DNA of 64,000 bases, from NCBI RefSeq assembly GCF_030272615.1, contig NC_081414.1, forward strand, positions 522,593,137 through 522,657,136. Reading direction: 5' to 3'. The notes beneath the pieces are model-generated. The model searched no databases, had not been told where the DNA came from, and was given only the letters and a program-made list of their open reading frames with translations. The position numbers were made by a program, and so were the translations under genes. Each line of letters starts with the position of its first letter. Position 1 is the stretch's first letter. This DNA is from Cryptomeria japonica (taxonomy: Eukaryota > Streptophyta > Pinopsida > Cupressales > Cupressaceae). This document shows positions 22,701 through 34,794 of the stretch, piece by piece.

Positions 22701-23195
22701 TGCAAAAATTGCAAGAAAATTTCACAGTCCAGCAAACAAAAGAAATCAGTTTCGGAATACTTGAGCTTCCTAGGTTGTTTCTCCAGGTTTCATCTAGCAT
22801 TCAACCTGTCTTTGGGTCTCACACAGTCCATCATTGCTTCACATCTCATTTTACATTCACACTAGTTTAAACTTGAGTCAAAAGGTCACTTGCTTGTCCT
22901 CATCATACTTTGTCAACATACTACATACAACAACACTTTGCTAAGTGGTCCCTCATCAAGGTTTCTTACCTTTGGGTCTCATTTGGTCTTACTTAGAGTC
23001 AAGGTCATCTTACCTCATCAAGAGAAACTATCCTCTCTTTGGAAGTCACACCTACTCTACCACATACATACTTGGTCTTACACTTTGGACATTGCAAGTA
23101 CAATTCAGATTCATTTACATTCCATTCAACTCTTGGTCTTCCATACTCTTTCCATTTTTCATCTAGTCTTACACATCTTGGTCAATACCTAGTTC

Positions 23196-24818
23196 ATGGT
23201 TGAAACCTGTCTTCAAAAATCTAGGAGAGAAACTAGAGAGGCTCAAGAGTCCACAAACATGCGTTCTTATGAGTATGACAATGATTTATTTTTCAATACT
23301 GATCACACTACATTGCCGGACATGGATGTCTATAGAAACATTCCAAATGTGGAGAACATGGACACTATAAACAACAATGTTACACAAAATGACAATTTGG
23401 ACAACTTATCAATACATTCAGCAGATGTGGAAGAATCCATTATGAATCCCCATTTCAATCGATTGGTTGAGGAAATCATGAGGAGGGATAGACAATATTT
23501 CTTACAAATGATGGCACAAAGTGGAGCCAAGATACCTCATGATTTTGACATGTCTCAAATAATGGAAAATCGACCTTTGCAACAAACTCACTCCAACATG
23601 GATCAAAGGAAACCTAATACTGGAGGAAATAGAGGACCACATATGGTACCTGAATCACCATCAGCTTTGCTTCAAAAACCAGAAGTCCCACATACACATG
23701 GTCAAACATATGATACTTACCTTCGTAGACCATTATGGAATTCTTATGCAGATAGATATGCTCAAGCTATGGATCAACCAAAACAATTGGACATTCAAAG
23801 GCATGCTCAAAATTTGGACACAAGAAAACCCCGTGTCAAATTTGGGGGCAACACAATAGAACATGACATGCCTGTAGAATATGGTATACATGCACAAAAT
23901 AGATATGGGGTTCCTCAACATGAATCTATACCAAGTGCTCCATATATGCCGCATCAATATAGACCTCCTCCATATGAACATGTGTATGATCAATATCATC
24001 CATATATGAAATATGCTCCTCCTCCAATTGGTGCCTCAAACATGGGATATGGTTCAAGAAGTCGATCTCCACCTAAGAGCAATTTGGAGCAACAAATCAG
24101 GGATTTACAAAAGAAAATGGAGGACATAAATACACCAAAGCCAACATACACAATGAAAGACATATGTCCTTATCCATTTGACAAGAGCATTCCAATGCCT
24201 CCATTTCCTGCACACTTTGTGACGCCTAAATTTGACAAGTATAGAGGAAAAGGGGACCCCAAGGCACATATAAGACAGTTTTTCATAGCTTGCATTGAGG
24301 TAGCTTCAGAAGAGACATATTTGATGAGATTATTCCCACAAAGCTTAGGTGATCAAGCTATGGAATGGTTCTCCCAACTCCCACCTGGTATTAAGTCATG
24401 GGGTGACTTAGCAGAGGCATTTATTCAACATTTCTCCTACAATATAGAGACAGACATATCAGTCACTACTTTGTGCAACACCAAGCAGAAAGAGGGAGAA
24501 TCTTTTGCATCATTTTTACAAAGATGGAGAAATCTAGCCAGCAGATGCTCTTGTGAGATTCCACAAAAACAAATGGTAGAGATGTTCACCCAAAATGTTA
24601 ACAAAGAGATTGGTTATGACTTAAAGAAAGCTTGTTTGTCTACCTTCAAGGACGTTATCGAAAAAGGCTTAGCAACAAAAAAGGTCCTAATTGAACAAGG
24701 AGTCATTAAGATATTTAAGGAAAACAAAGATGACTTTAAAGGAAAAGACAAGCCAAGATTTTGGAATAAAAACAAGAACACAGTCAATGATGGTGTTGTT
24801 GATGCCAACACAGTGTGA
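23196..24818 (+). CDS. gag: Tat element Gag
   Basis: 540 residues from MVETCLQKSRRETREAQ. The N-terminal 330 residues are rich in Met, Pro, Tyr, His and Asn. The capsid-type core lies at about residues 345-490: GDPKAHIRQFF, LFPQSLGDQAMEWFSQLPPG, SWGDLAEAFIQHF, then KEGESFASFLQRWRNLA. It forms the virus-like particle. The TGA at 24816-24818 may not be the natural end: the same frame stays open to 26627 and gives the expected downstream protein, so this TGA may be a decayed CGA. No start-site alternative is better supported. Confidence 0.88.
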   Translation: MVETCLQKSRRETREAQESTNMRSYEYDNDLFFNTDHTTLPDMDVYRNIPNVENMDTINNNVTQNDNLDNLSIHSADVEESIMNPHFNRLVEEIMRRDRQYFLQMMAQSGAKIPHDFDMSQIMENRPLQQTHSNMDQRKPNTGGNRGPHMVPESPSALLQKPEVPHTHGQTYDTYLRRPLWNSYADRYAQAMDQPKQLDIQRHAQNLDTRKPRVKFGGNTIEHDMPVEYGIHAQNRYGVPQHESIPSAPYMPHQYRPPPYEHVYDQYHPYMKYAPPPIGASNMGYGSRSRSPPKSNLEQQIRDLQKKMEDINTPKPTYTMKDICPYPFDKSIPMPPFPAHFVTPKFDKYRGKGDPKAHIRQFFIACIEVASEETYLMRLFPQSLGDQAMEWFSQLPPGIKSWGDLAEAFIQHFSYNIETDISVTTLCNTKQKEGESFASFLQRWRNLASRCSCEIPQKQMVEMFTQNVNKEIGYDLKKACLSTFKDVIEKGLATKKVLIEQGVIKIFKENKDDFKGKDKPRFWNKNKNTVNDGVVDANTV

Positions 24819-24905
24819 CCTAAATTCATCTTTTCAGGATCAAGTTCTACAAACAATCAACTGAATACTCAAACAACTTCTAGATCACGAAGGAAGTATA
24901 CCTCG

Positions 24906-26630
24906 TTGGGAGAACCACTTGAGTCAGTTTTCAAGAAGTTAGTGGCAAACAAGGTGATCACAATTCCAGATTTCCCGCCATATGAACCAAGGGTCAAACC
25001 AAATTGGTGGAATGATGATGAGTATTGTGAATTTCATAAGAGCAAGGGTCATAAGATAGGAAATTGTCATCGACTGAAGAACATCATACAAGATCTCATT
25101 GATAGAGGTGACATTGAGATTGAGGGACATTCCTCCAATCAAGAACATGAGATGTTTAAGGAACCATTCCCAAAGCATGACAAAGGAAAAGCTAAAGCCA
25201 CAGATGATCAAGCCAACTATACTAGAGCACCTTACAACTATGATTCAACTATCAATCATATCTCGATGGACAATCATATCTCTACTATTACCATCAAGAA
25301 CAAAAACCCTGAGAATCCTCCTCAGCGACCCAAAATTGTCCTAAGAGGTGTTGGATCTTCTTCCGAACCTACTTCTGAATGTCATGTTACAACCCGACGA
25401 GGTAAAATTACTTTGCCAGGTGCTTCAACTAAAAACACCACTTCTTCATCTACCAAACCTAAGTATGACCTTATAGAACAGTTAGGGAAGACACCCGTGC
25501 TCATCTCCATCCTTGAGCTTTTACGCATATCTCCCGCTCATAAAGCTATTCTTGACAAAATCTTGAGAGACACCGCCGTTCCTACTGATCTGAACGTGGA
25601 CCAGTTTCAAGCCATGGTGGGATACCTTTCCATTCCACATTCCCTCACATTCACAGAAGCCGATGACGCCTCCGTAAGTCAGCCACATAATGCACCATTA
25701 CATATTGAAGCCTTCATACACAAACATCGAATAAAGCGAGTCCTGATAGATGGAGGAGCTGGTCTAAACATTTGTACATTGAGCACCATTAAACAATTGG
25801 GATATTCTGATAAAGCTGTGAATTCAACAAATCAAATCACCATCAAGGCATATGATGATGAAGAATGCTCATCCAAGGGCACAGTCACCTTACCTCTAAG
25901 AATTGGGCCAGTCACAAAAGATGTGGTTTGTCAGGTCCTAGATCTGGATCTCACTTATAATATATTGTTAGGACGTCCTTGGATTCATGAAATGAGGGCA
26001 GTCCCATCGACATATCACCAATGCATTAAGTTTCCTCACAATGGAGTCGAGGTAATAGTTAACGGTGATCCTAATCCATTCATATATTGCAATAACCTGA
26101 GATCACATACTGAGACCATCATTCCTAGTAATCGTGAAGGTGTTCCTTCTTCGGCATACATTGATCCTGAGTCATTGAAACCTTCGACATCAAAACAAGG
26201 TGAACTTAAAGGCAAATTTCAGGACAAAGGCATGGGAGAATACACTTTAAATCAGACCATGTATTTACGACAAGTCATGAGCTCTCCAAAAGAATATGGA
26301 AGGCCACATCCTAACAAGCAAATATCCATCATGGTATTCAAATGGGATCCTACTACCTTTCAAAGATGGGGCGAACTAGAAGAGGAAGGTTTATACAAAA
26401 TGCTCTACAAAGACATTGAAGATGACACACAAGATCAGATCAATATACCCTGTGAGAAATATGGCAAAGGCTTCAAGATTCTACAAAAAATCGGGTATGA
26501 TGGAAAAAGCCCTCTTGGGTTACGAAAAGAAGGCGTTATGGAGCCCTTACAACCTGATTTGACTGTAAAAAGGGAACACTCAAAGGGACTTGGTTTCCTG
26601 ACTTCCAAGATCCACACTAAAAGGACATAA
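24906..26630 (+). pseudogene. pro: Tat element gag-pro segment: zinc-binding motif, aspartic protease, G-patch-like
   Basis: In the same frame as Gag. Residues 41-54 give CEFHKSKGHKIGNC, the C-x2-H-x4-H-x4-C variant usual in Tat/Athila elements. Retroviral-type protease lies at about residues 265-390 with the active site LIDGGAGLNICTLST and the downstream NILLGRPWIH. A G-patch-like stretch near the end reads GKGFKILQKIGYDGKSPLGL. The first Met shown is only an internal one. The frame ends at a TAA (26628-26630), after which the same frame continues into RT, so this is an internal break, plausibly CAA to TAA. Confidence 0.85.
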
Positions 26631-26870
26631 AAGGCATCACAAATCAAAGTTGCCAAAGTTCAACAAGAGGAGTGCTATTCCACAGATTCCAACGAATGGG
26701 AATGGGGTTCAGACAAATCCTCTAGTGACTATGAGCTCACTGAGACATTCAGAGAGCTAGATGAACCTACAGAAGAAGAATTTTATAAAAAGTTCAGAGT
26801 TGGTCAAGAAACAACCCATGAGGATTCCGCACAGTCTTCGTCTCAAGGTTCTAGGTCGAAATCACATAGG

Positions 26871-28714
26871 ATGAGAACACCTATCCCAGAATGCGCTACT
26901 AGTGACGACAATTTGGATTCGCTCATGATCAAAACTGATGAGGAGAGTGCCATCGATGATCTTGATGATTGCCTTGATATACCCGAATATAATCACATCT
27001 TCACTCTTAGTCCTGCAAACTCCAAAAACATTACAGGCCTTCCCCTTGTTCACCACCAACTCATTGACTGGGATTATGAAGGACCAGCACAGTTTGACAC
27101 ATTCCAAAATGATGAAGCTGTTATTGACTATCTCAGCGTACGAGATGATCTTCCCCTTGGAGACCATAAAGCAGGATACACTATAGAACTCAACAACATG
27201 GCATATTTTGGTGAGGGTGTCGGACCTTCCAATCGCAAAAATGTGAAAATAAGAGCAAATCAAGGATCTTATGGCGAAAACCACACAGTGGCGCTATCTG
27301 ATCCCAAAAAAGTAAAAAGAAAGGACGTATCTGAGGGTGAAAACCTCTCTGAGGCACCCGAAGATGGAAGGCTCGACATTCTCCTAGCCTCGTATGAGGA
27401 AAAGTCATCCATGCTGGTAGAGGAGACTATAAAAACAAACATTGGTACGGAAGAGGTTCCACACAACATATTCCTGGCTAAATCATTGATAGAGTCTGAA
27501 AGGTCAAAATTCATAAGTTTCTTCAAAAAGAGACAAATCAACTTCGCCTGGTCATACGCTGATATGCCTAGATTGGATCCAGATTTGGTAATGCATCATC
27601 TGACAGTCAAACCGGGGACAAAACCAGTAAAACAAAAATTAAGAAAAATGCATCCACAAGTGGCATTACTAGTCAAAGCAGAGCTGGAGAAGTTATTGGA
27701 TGTCGGATTCATACACCCAATTGATTATCCTGAATGGATCTCCAATTTAGTACCTGTCAGTAAACCAGATCGCAGCATCAGAATATGTACAGATTTCAGA
27801 GACATCAACAAAGCTTGTTCGAAAGATGACTTCCCATTACCAAATATTGACTTGATCGTTGATCTCATAGTAGGTCACGAAATGTTATCATTAATGGATG
27901 GATTTTCTGGTTATAATCAAATCAGGATTGCACCCGAAGATCAACATAAAACATCTTTCACGTGTCCTTGGGGAACTTTCTGTTGGAATGTCATGCCCTT
28001 TGGGCTAAAAAATGCAGGTGCTACATATCAAAGAGCAATGACCACTATCTTTCATGATCTCATGCACATAACTGTGGAAGATTATGTTGATGATCTCTTG
28101 GGTAAATCAATAGACAGAGATACACATTTGGACATACTTTCAGTCATCTTTGATCAGTTGGAAAAATACAAAGTAAGATTAAACCCTAAGAAATGTGTCT
28201 TTGGAGTAACCTCCGGGAAGCTCCTAGGATTCATTGTGTCCAAAAGAGGAATCGAAGCTGATCCAGCAAAAGTCAAGGCTATCTTGGACATGCAACCACC
28301 CAGAAATATCAGTCAACTTCGATCCTTACAAGGAAGACTCCAGTCCATTCGAAGATTCATAGCACAACTAGCAGATAAGTGTAATCCTTTTCAACACCTG
28401 CTACATAAAAATATCAAATTCAAATGGGATGATAACTGTCAACAAGCTTTTCAGATGCTCAAAGATTATCTTTTGAATCCACTAGTTTTGATGCCACCAG
28501 TTCCAGATCAACCTTTGCTACTATACATATCAGCTACTCCAACAGTGCCCCTCCAACAGTGCTAGGGGCACTCTTGGCGCAACAAATTGCTGAAGGCAAG
28601 GAAAAATCCGTATACTATATCAGTCGCACATTGGTGGGATATGAGCTAAACTACACACCAATCGAGCGTGCATGTCTCGCAGTGGTCTTTGCTTCACAGA
28701 AATTATGACATTAC
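26871..28714 (+). pseudogene. pol: Tat element reverse transcriptase and start of RNase H
   Basis: Same frame as 24906-26630, starting after the TAA at 26628. RT motifs in order: KMHPQVALLVKAELEKLL, GFIHPIDYPEWISNLVPVSK, ICTDFRDINKACSKDDFPLP, MDGFSGYNQI, TSFTCPWGTFCWNVMPFGLK, NAGATYQRAM and the catalytic DYVDDLL at about 28081. The connection/RNase H1 region begins (QAFQMLKDYL) but is shifted by a 14-bp tandem duplication near 28533-28560. A TGA follows at 28706-28708 in the otherwise good frame, where KL-R-HYM is expected. Confidence 0.88.
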
Positions 28715-30718
28715 ATGCTCACTCGTAAGACTAAGTTAGTTGCAAGGATAGATCCATTGAAATACCTCCTCAATAAAGCAACACTTACTGGGCGGCTGGC
28801 CAAATGGGTAATGATACTTAGTGAATTCGACATCGAGTATGTGGATAGAAAAGCAATAAAAGGACAAGCCATTGTGGATCAATTAGCAGATGCCCCCATG
28901 ATTGATGATGTCCCTCTAAATTCAAAATTTCCAGATGAATCCATTTTAACAATATCACATGCAAAGCCATGGCAACTGTATTTTGACGGCTCATACACAC
29001 AGTATGGGGCAGGAGCTGGTATTCTCTTTATAACTCCTCAAGGTGATTCTATACCAAAATCATACTGCTTATCATTTCCTTGCACTAACAATATAGCAGA
29101 ATATGAGGCATTAACAACTGGATTACGAATTGCAGTTCAGTGGAAGATCCAGGAACTTCATGTTTTCGGGGATTCCCAACTTGTCATCCGTCAAGCAACT
29201 GATGATTACCAAACAAAAGATGAAAAATTACTGCCTTACAAGCAAATGGTGGACGATTTGAAACAACATTTCACAAAGATAGATTTTGAGCAGATACCAA
29301 GAGAACAGAATCGTGCTGCAGATGCCATGGCTACAATTGCTTCATTGATTGATCTACCTCAAAATGAGACCTGCTATGAGTTCTTGGTGGATAACCTTTT
29401 GGTTCCTTCATATGAGATCACTCTTACTGAAATGATATGTGTTGTCGGTCCCGAAGCCCAGTTATATGGTTCCATCTTCACATACCTTCGCGACAATATC
29501 CTACCTCCTGATCTATCAAATAACCAATGTCGCACCTTCATTCGCCAATCCTCTCGATATGTCATTCTAGCTGATATCCTATACCGGCGAGGTCTAGATG
29601 GCACTCTTCTTAGATGTTTAGAAAGCGACGAAGCTCAGATTGCGTTACGTGAAGTGCATGAAGGGATATGTGGTCCACATGCTAGTGGTCCTACCTTGGC
29701 CAAGAAACTAATTAGGACTGGATATTACTGGCCCAATATGGAAAAAGACTCATATCAGTTTGTCAAGAAATGTAAGCAATGTCAAATTCATGGAGACCTC
29801 ATACATGTGCCAGCACAAGAATTACAACCACTTGCGTCTCCTTGGCCCTTTTGTCAGTGGGGACTCGATCTCATAGGCAAGATTCACCCTCCTTCCTCTA
29901 ATGGTCATAAATTCATTATCACAGCCACAGAGTATTTCACAAAATGGATTGAAGCCATGCCTCTCACACAAGTCACTGGAAAACAGATTGCTACCTTCAT
30001 CCTTAACTATATCATATGCCGATATGGTATTCCTGTTTCCATTATTACTGATAACGGGCGTCCCTTCAAAAATCAGGATGTTCATGAACTCTGTGACCGC
30101 TTCCATATTTCCCATTGTTTCTCCACACCGTATTACCTCCAAGGTAATGGCCAAGCTGAGGCGTCTAATAAAACAATTCTTAAAATCCTCAAGAAGACAG
30201 TCGATGACGTTGGCCGTAATTGGCATATCCAACTCAATCCTGCACTTTGGGCCTACCGCACAAGTGTCCGTACACCTACAGGAGCTACACCCTATTCACT
30301 AGTCTATGGTTCTGAAGCCATCTTGCCTATTGAGGTCGAGTTACCCTCTTTACGGGTCTCTTTGCAAAACATCATCACTGATGAAGATTACAGAGTCTCT
30401 CGCTTACAAGAACTGGAATTGCTAGATGAACGGAGACAAACTACTTTTAATCATCTCAAGGCTTACCAACAACGAATGAGTCGCAACTACAATCACAAAG
30501 TTAAGCCTCGCACATTTGAGGTAGGTGACTTGGTTCTCAGAGAAAACCCCAAGAATCAGCAAGACAGAGAGAAGAAGGGCAAGTTCGAACCAAATTGGCT
30601 TGGTCCTTACATCATTACAACAGCATATGGCTCTGGGGCATATCAGCTCTCAACTACAGAAGGTGAACCTTTGGAGGATCCTATCAACAGCATGCACCTT
30701 CACAGATTCTACACATAG
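28715..30718 (+). CDS. pol: Tat element second RNase H and integrase
   Basis: 667 open codons, the C-terminal part of Pol. The first residues finish RNase H1 (WVMILSEFDIEYVDRKAIKG). The second, archaeal-like RNase H is at about residues 88-210: YFDGSYTQYGAGAG, NNIAEYEALTTGL, HVFGDSQLVIRQ and REQNRAADAMA, with the catalytic D, E, D and D visible. Integrase: H-H-C-C zinc site (HEGICGPHASG...CKQCQ), catalytic Asp in WGLDLIG, Asp in ITDNGRPF and Glu in GNGQAEASNK, then a C-terminal RNA/DNA-binding part ending MHLHRFYT. The listed Met is internal to Pol and not a natural start. Confidence 0.92.
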   Translation: MLTRKTKLVARIDPLKYLLNKATLTGRLAKWVMILSEFDIEYVDRKAIKGQAIVDQLADAPMIDDVPLNSKFPDESILTISHAKPWQLYFDGSYTQYGAGAGILFITPQGDSIPKSYCLSFPCTNNIAEYEALTTGLRIAVQWKIQELHVFGDSQLVIRQATDDYQTKDEKLLPYKQMVDDLKQHFTKIDFEQIPREQNRAADAMATIASLIDLPQNETCYEFLVDNLLVPSYEITLTEMICVVGPEAQLYGSIFTYLRDNILPPDLSNNQCRTFIRQSSRYVILADILYRRGLDGTLLRCLESDEAQIALREVHEGICGPHASGPTLAKKLIRTGYYWPNMEKDSYQFVKKCKQCQIHGDLIHVPAQELQPLASPWPFCQWGLDLIGKIHPPSSNGHKFIITATEYFTKWIEAMPLTQVTGKQIATFILNYIICRYGIPVSIITDNGRPFKNQDVHELCDRFHISHCFSTPYYLQGNGQAEASNKTILKILKKTVDDVGRNWHIQLNPALWAYRTSVRTPTGATPYSLVYGSEAILPIEVELPSLRVSLQNIITDEDYRVSRLQELELLDERRQTTFNHLKAYQQRMSRNYNHKVKPRTFEVGDLVLRENPKNQQDREKKGKFEPNWLGPYIITTAYGSGAYQLSTTEGEPLEDPINSMHLHRFYT

Positions 30719-30935
30719 ATCTTCGGAATATCCTAATTCAAAAATACAAAAAAATTATAAAAACAAAAAAATCGTTACTTGGTGAAAACCTGGCAAACAG
30801 GCGCCTTGTGACACAAAAAACTTGGAAAAATCGAAAAAAGTAAAGAGAAATAATTTCGTCCAATGGTGAAAACCACTTCGGTGGTGCCCTAGGCAAGTAC
30901 CATGGTGAAAACTGGGTCACCAGCGCCATGCGTAG
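30719..30935 (+). repeat. Three TGGTGAAAACC repeats after pol
   Basis: TGGTGAAAACC or TGGTGAAAACT recurs at about 30779, 30864 and 30902. Each is followed 15-25 bp later by a short GGTG/GCGCC block. Confidence 0.75.
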
Positions 30936-32398
30936 AGACATTGCTCCTCCCTCCTTCAGGATTCACTTTCATCCTTTCACTTTGCACACACTCACAACCT
31001 ATTCATCCATAATAAACTTACCCAGTCCCATCATGGCTTGTTATTGATCTACCCAAGATTGGTTAGCCATTCATAATAAACATTCATTTTCATCCCTTTC
31101 CATCCATAATAAATCAGACCCTATCTGTGGCTAAGGCAAAATCCTACGTCTAGTGATGGGTGTGGAACTGAGAACCTCACATGTTTCAAGGAGTAAAGTT
31201 TCTTCCAGCTTTCTTCAGTCTATTCGCGCACAATCCGCAATAAAGCAACATCTGCATCACAGATCCGCAATAAAGTTTCATCTTCTCCGCAATAAAGTAT
31301 CAGTTTCATGGATTCAGTCAGTTTTAGATGAGACATAGCAGCAACAATGGGCTTCAACAAATCAAATCTTTCAACAGACTTAGACAACATTATGGTTCAG
31401 TGCTATCTATCCTTTCTGTGAAAGTAAACATTGTGACCACAATCAAATAAGACTTATACAAGTGACAAGAGACACTAAACTTGAGGACTATAGTGGATGT
31501 TGGTGTCGAGTCTTGGTTTTCTTTTGATTTCATCTTTTTTGGTGACATGTCTTTTAGCTTTTCCAGGATGTCTCTGACTAGATTCTATCTCCAGGATGTC
31601 TTTGACTAGAAAGGCGAGGATGGGGTATCGTCACCCATTTTATTTTTCTGTCTGTGGATTGTCTCTTAGTAATGCTATGACTTGTCCAAGGATATGAGGA
31701 CACCGTGAGTCTAGTGTGAACTAGGGCATTCCTTATTTGTGACTATCTTATCTCCATGCAAACAGGTACAATGACTTTCTGGGTCGAACATATGCCTCGA
31801 TTGTCATAACCTACTTGCCATAATAAAGCTCAATGATGATAATGCACAAGAAGCTCTTTCACTTTCATATCTTCTATCTTTCATCCCCCCTTTCTTGATT
31901 GACTTCCATCGTCCTTCTCGAGTCCACGTAGCCTGCTATCACATGACTGAGTATAATGACACACCAAAAATATTTGCATTTCATGTAGTTGCACCTACAT
32001 TACCACATATAAGTATTTCATACATACATATAGATATCACAACTGCATCACATCCTGTACACAACACCTGTTAGCGCAATTTACATTTGCATTATCATAT
32101 TCATCTGCATTACTTACATTCACATTTGCATCATGCATACACATATAAAACATAAAAGAACAAAATATATTGCATTGCATCATATACATATTTGCATCCA
32201 TATCATAAGCATCACATAAGAACATCTCATCAAATAGGTACACATGCATATAGCTGCCGCAAAAATGAATCATCTCATATATATAATCATAAGTGTCATG
32301 ATACAATGATGTCAAAAATACATATGGCTACAAAAGCACCCACAGGTGTCTACAATACAAAAATGGTACAATACTGATACATAGGGAGTCCTCTAAGG
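30936..32398. other. Tat 3' non-coding region
   Basis: No gene. Several CCATAATAAA and CCGCAATAAAG repeats at 31005-31290 give a cluster of AATAAA-type signals. 31980-32260 is rich in ATTTGCAT and ACATACAT. Confidence 0.55.
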
Positions 32399-34392
32399 CT
32401 ATGATGAACTCCCTCCCTCGGAGTCACCTGGCCTTGACAGAATCTGAGCCCCCGAAGGACCCGCCCCAGGATCATCCTGCCTACCCCCTCTATCTGGTGG
32501 TGGAGGACCCATGACCCCACCACTCGATGCCTGCCTCCTCCAACTCCCTCCCGTAGCTGTCGCTGTACGCGACGGTCTATGGAAGCTCCTCGCTCGCTGA
32601 TCTGCCGGCACTGCACCGTAGTAGAGGTCCCTCCAGTATCCTATCTCCTCTCCAGCCCGCAGGACATATGCATATCCTGCCCCTGTGTCCTCTGCCGCCT
32701 GCCTCCCTGCCCTCAGCGCTGTCTCAGCCTCTGTGTAGCGCTGAATCGCCTGATCTCTCTCCCTCTCAGTATCCTTGAGCCTCATCCTGAGTCGGTCTCT
32801 CTCCCTCTCCAGATCCTGTATCTCATCTGCCTAGCCCTGGCAGATCTCCCTGAGCTCAATCAGCTCATCCTCCTCTGGATCCCCACCCTCTGCCTCTGCC
32901 TGTGGCTCTCCCTCAGCGGGTGCCTGCCCCTATATCTGTACCTATACTAGTGCCTGTACGGGTACCTGTCTCTGTACATGCCTCTGTCCTTGCACCTGTC
33001 CCTGTACCTATCTCTGCCTAGGACACTGTGCTGCTAGTACCTGTAGGGGCAATCCACCACGACCCCTCACCACTTGAGCCTACCGCTCCTCTCCACCCTC
33101 TCTCCGAGGTGCAACCCTCCTCTCCCCAACTACTCCCCTCTGCCTCTGTCGGCCTCTACCCCCATCACCTCCGCCATCATCATCATCGTCCCCACCTCCA
33201 TCTCCATCCAACAGCTCCCCTGGATCTGTCAGTCGTGGGAATAGATGCTCCACCCAATATGCTGAATACTCAGCATCCATCCTGGCATCGTCGACCTCTG
33301 GCCACATGTCCCAAGGTAGGGGTACCATCTCTGCCAGCTGTGTGACCGCCTAATCATATGACAGTAGAGGCCCAGACTGCACCTGATCTCTGACTGTGCG
33401 GGCATACATGCCCGAGCCCCGTGGCATCTTCTGGATCTTGCCATACTGCCTGCATACCCTATCCACAAGCTGCCTCTCTAATACATAGGGCATCCGCCCA
33501 ATCAGGTACCTGCTCTGAAAGGTGTATGGCAGCTCCACTGCATCATCCTCCCACTCCTCGCAGCCTAGATATGGTCTCCATATGACCACATCGATATCAT
33601 CCAGCACCCGCCGCCAATGCTCCAACCTGCCAATCCGCGGCTGCGAGGTGATCATGTTGTACAAATGCACAAAACTGCGTCCATGTCCCCTACCTCGGAA
33701 GTGTATCGGCCTCATCACTGGCAGATGCTCATAGGCCCATACCTGCAATAGTGTCACCCCGCAGCCCAATCCTACTGACCCGTGATAGACAAACTGGTGA
33801 AGCTCATAGTACAGGTGGGCCAATACACATGGTCCCCAGGCATATCTGGTGTGATGTGTCACCAGTGTCTCCAGTGCTCCCCCCCAGCCCACAGCCAATC
33901 CCCGTGTCGCCCTGTCTGGGCATAGAAATCCACTGATCGCTCCTTCGATCACGGCCGACAATGCTAACCCTGTGGCGGTCATGGTGTCCCATGCCACGTG
34001 TCCTGCCCTCATCTCCAGTTCGGGATCCTGGAACACCCGTCTCAAGGCCTCCCGATCTCCATCACGATCATATGGAATCAAATCTCCATCAATCGGTATC
34101 CGCAGAATCTTGTAGACATCCTCAAGGGTGACTGTCATCTCACCAATCGACAAATGGAAGGTGCACGTCTCCGAGTGCCATCTCTCAGCAAGCGCAGTCA
34201 GCAAACCCATGTTTGCCCAAAACTCAGGCACATACAATATATGTCTCAAACCCATCTCCTCGATGGCAGCCCTATCCTGAAATGACAACTCAGGTCGCAA
34301 TCTCTGTGTCGATGGGAATCTCTCCCGTGACTCCAACATAGGCAAATACTCCTACAGTCAAGCAACTCAATCATGTCAGTCATGGTGGCATT

Positions 34393-34661
34393 CACTGTTT
34401 ATCACAAAATGCTACTCGCTATCTAAATGCATATGGCTATCTACCCTAGTGACACTCACTGTTCATCACAAAGTGTTGCTATTTATCCTAGTGGTACTCC
34501 CTGTTCATCACAAAGTACTACATGTGTGACACTCACTATTCATCACAAAGTGTTACTCACATTTGCACTCCCTGTTCATCACAAAGTGCTGCTCATACTT
34601 TGGGTACTCACTGTTCATCACAAAGTACTCTATCTTGGTACTCACTGTTCATCACAAAGTG
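34393..34661. repeat. Seven-copy CACTGTTCATCACAAAGTG array
   Basis: Copies start at about 34393, 34457, 34499, 34534, 34570, 34609 and 34643, separated by 15-45 bp of unrelated sequence. Each core has CACT and AGTG at opposite ends (short inverted ends). Confidence 0.9.
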
Positions 34662-34794
34662 CCTTGATCTATCCTAGTCTTCCTAGAGGACCTGCTTGAG
34701 TGTATCCTCTCAGCAGCTTATCCAATCGACAGCGTATGTTCATTAAAGAACTGCTGATTTGACCTCGAAGACCAAAACTTGCATTTTTTCAACG

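Noticed and set aside
22345-23192. Leader ORFs between the GCGTCTGTGT cluster and gag
   Set aside because: Short, overlapping, repeat-driven frames in the non-coding leader of the Tat element.
32579-32950. Cys/Leu/Pro-rich plus-strand ORF (123 codons)
   Set aside because: Opposite strand of the coiled-coil/Gln-rich C-terminus of the PMD gene; no domain.
33028-33345. Pro/His-rich plus-strand ORF in the Tat 3' region
   Set aside because: Complement of the Asp/Gly-rich linker of the antisense PMD gene.
34393-34661. CRISPR-like array (conserved cores with variable spacers)
   Set aside because: Spacers vary from 15 to 45 bp, no cas genes, and it sits inside a plant retrotransposon.
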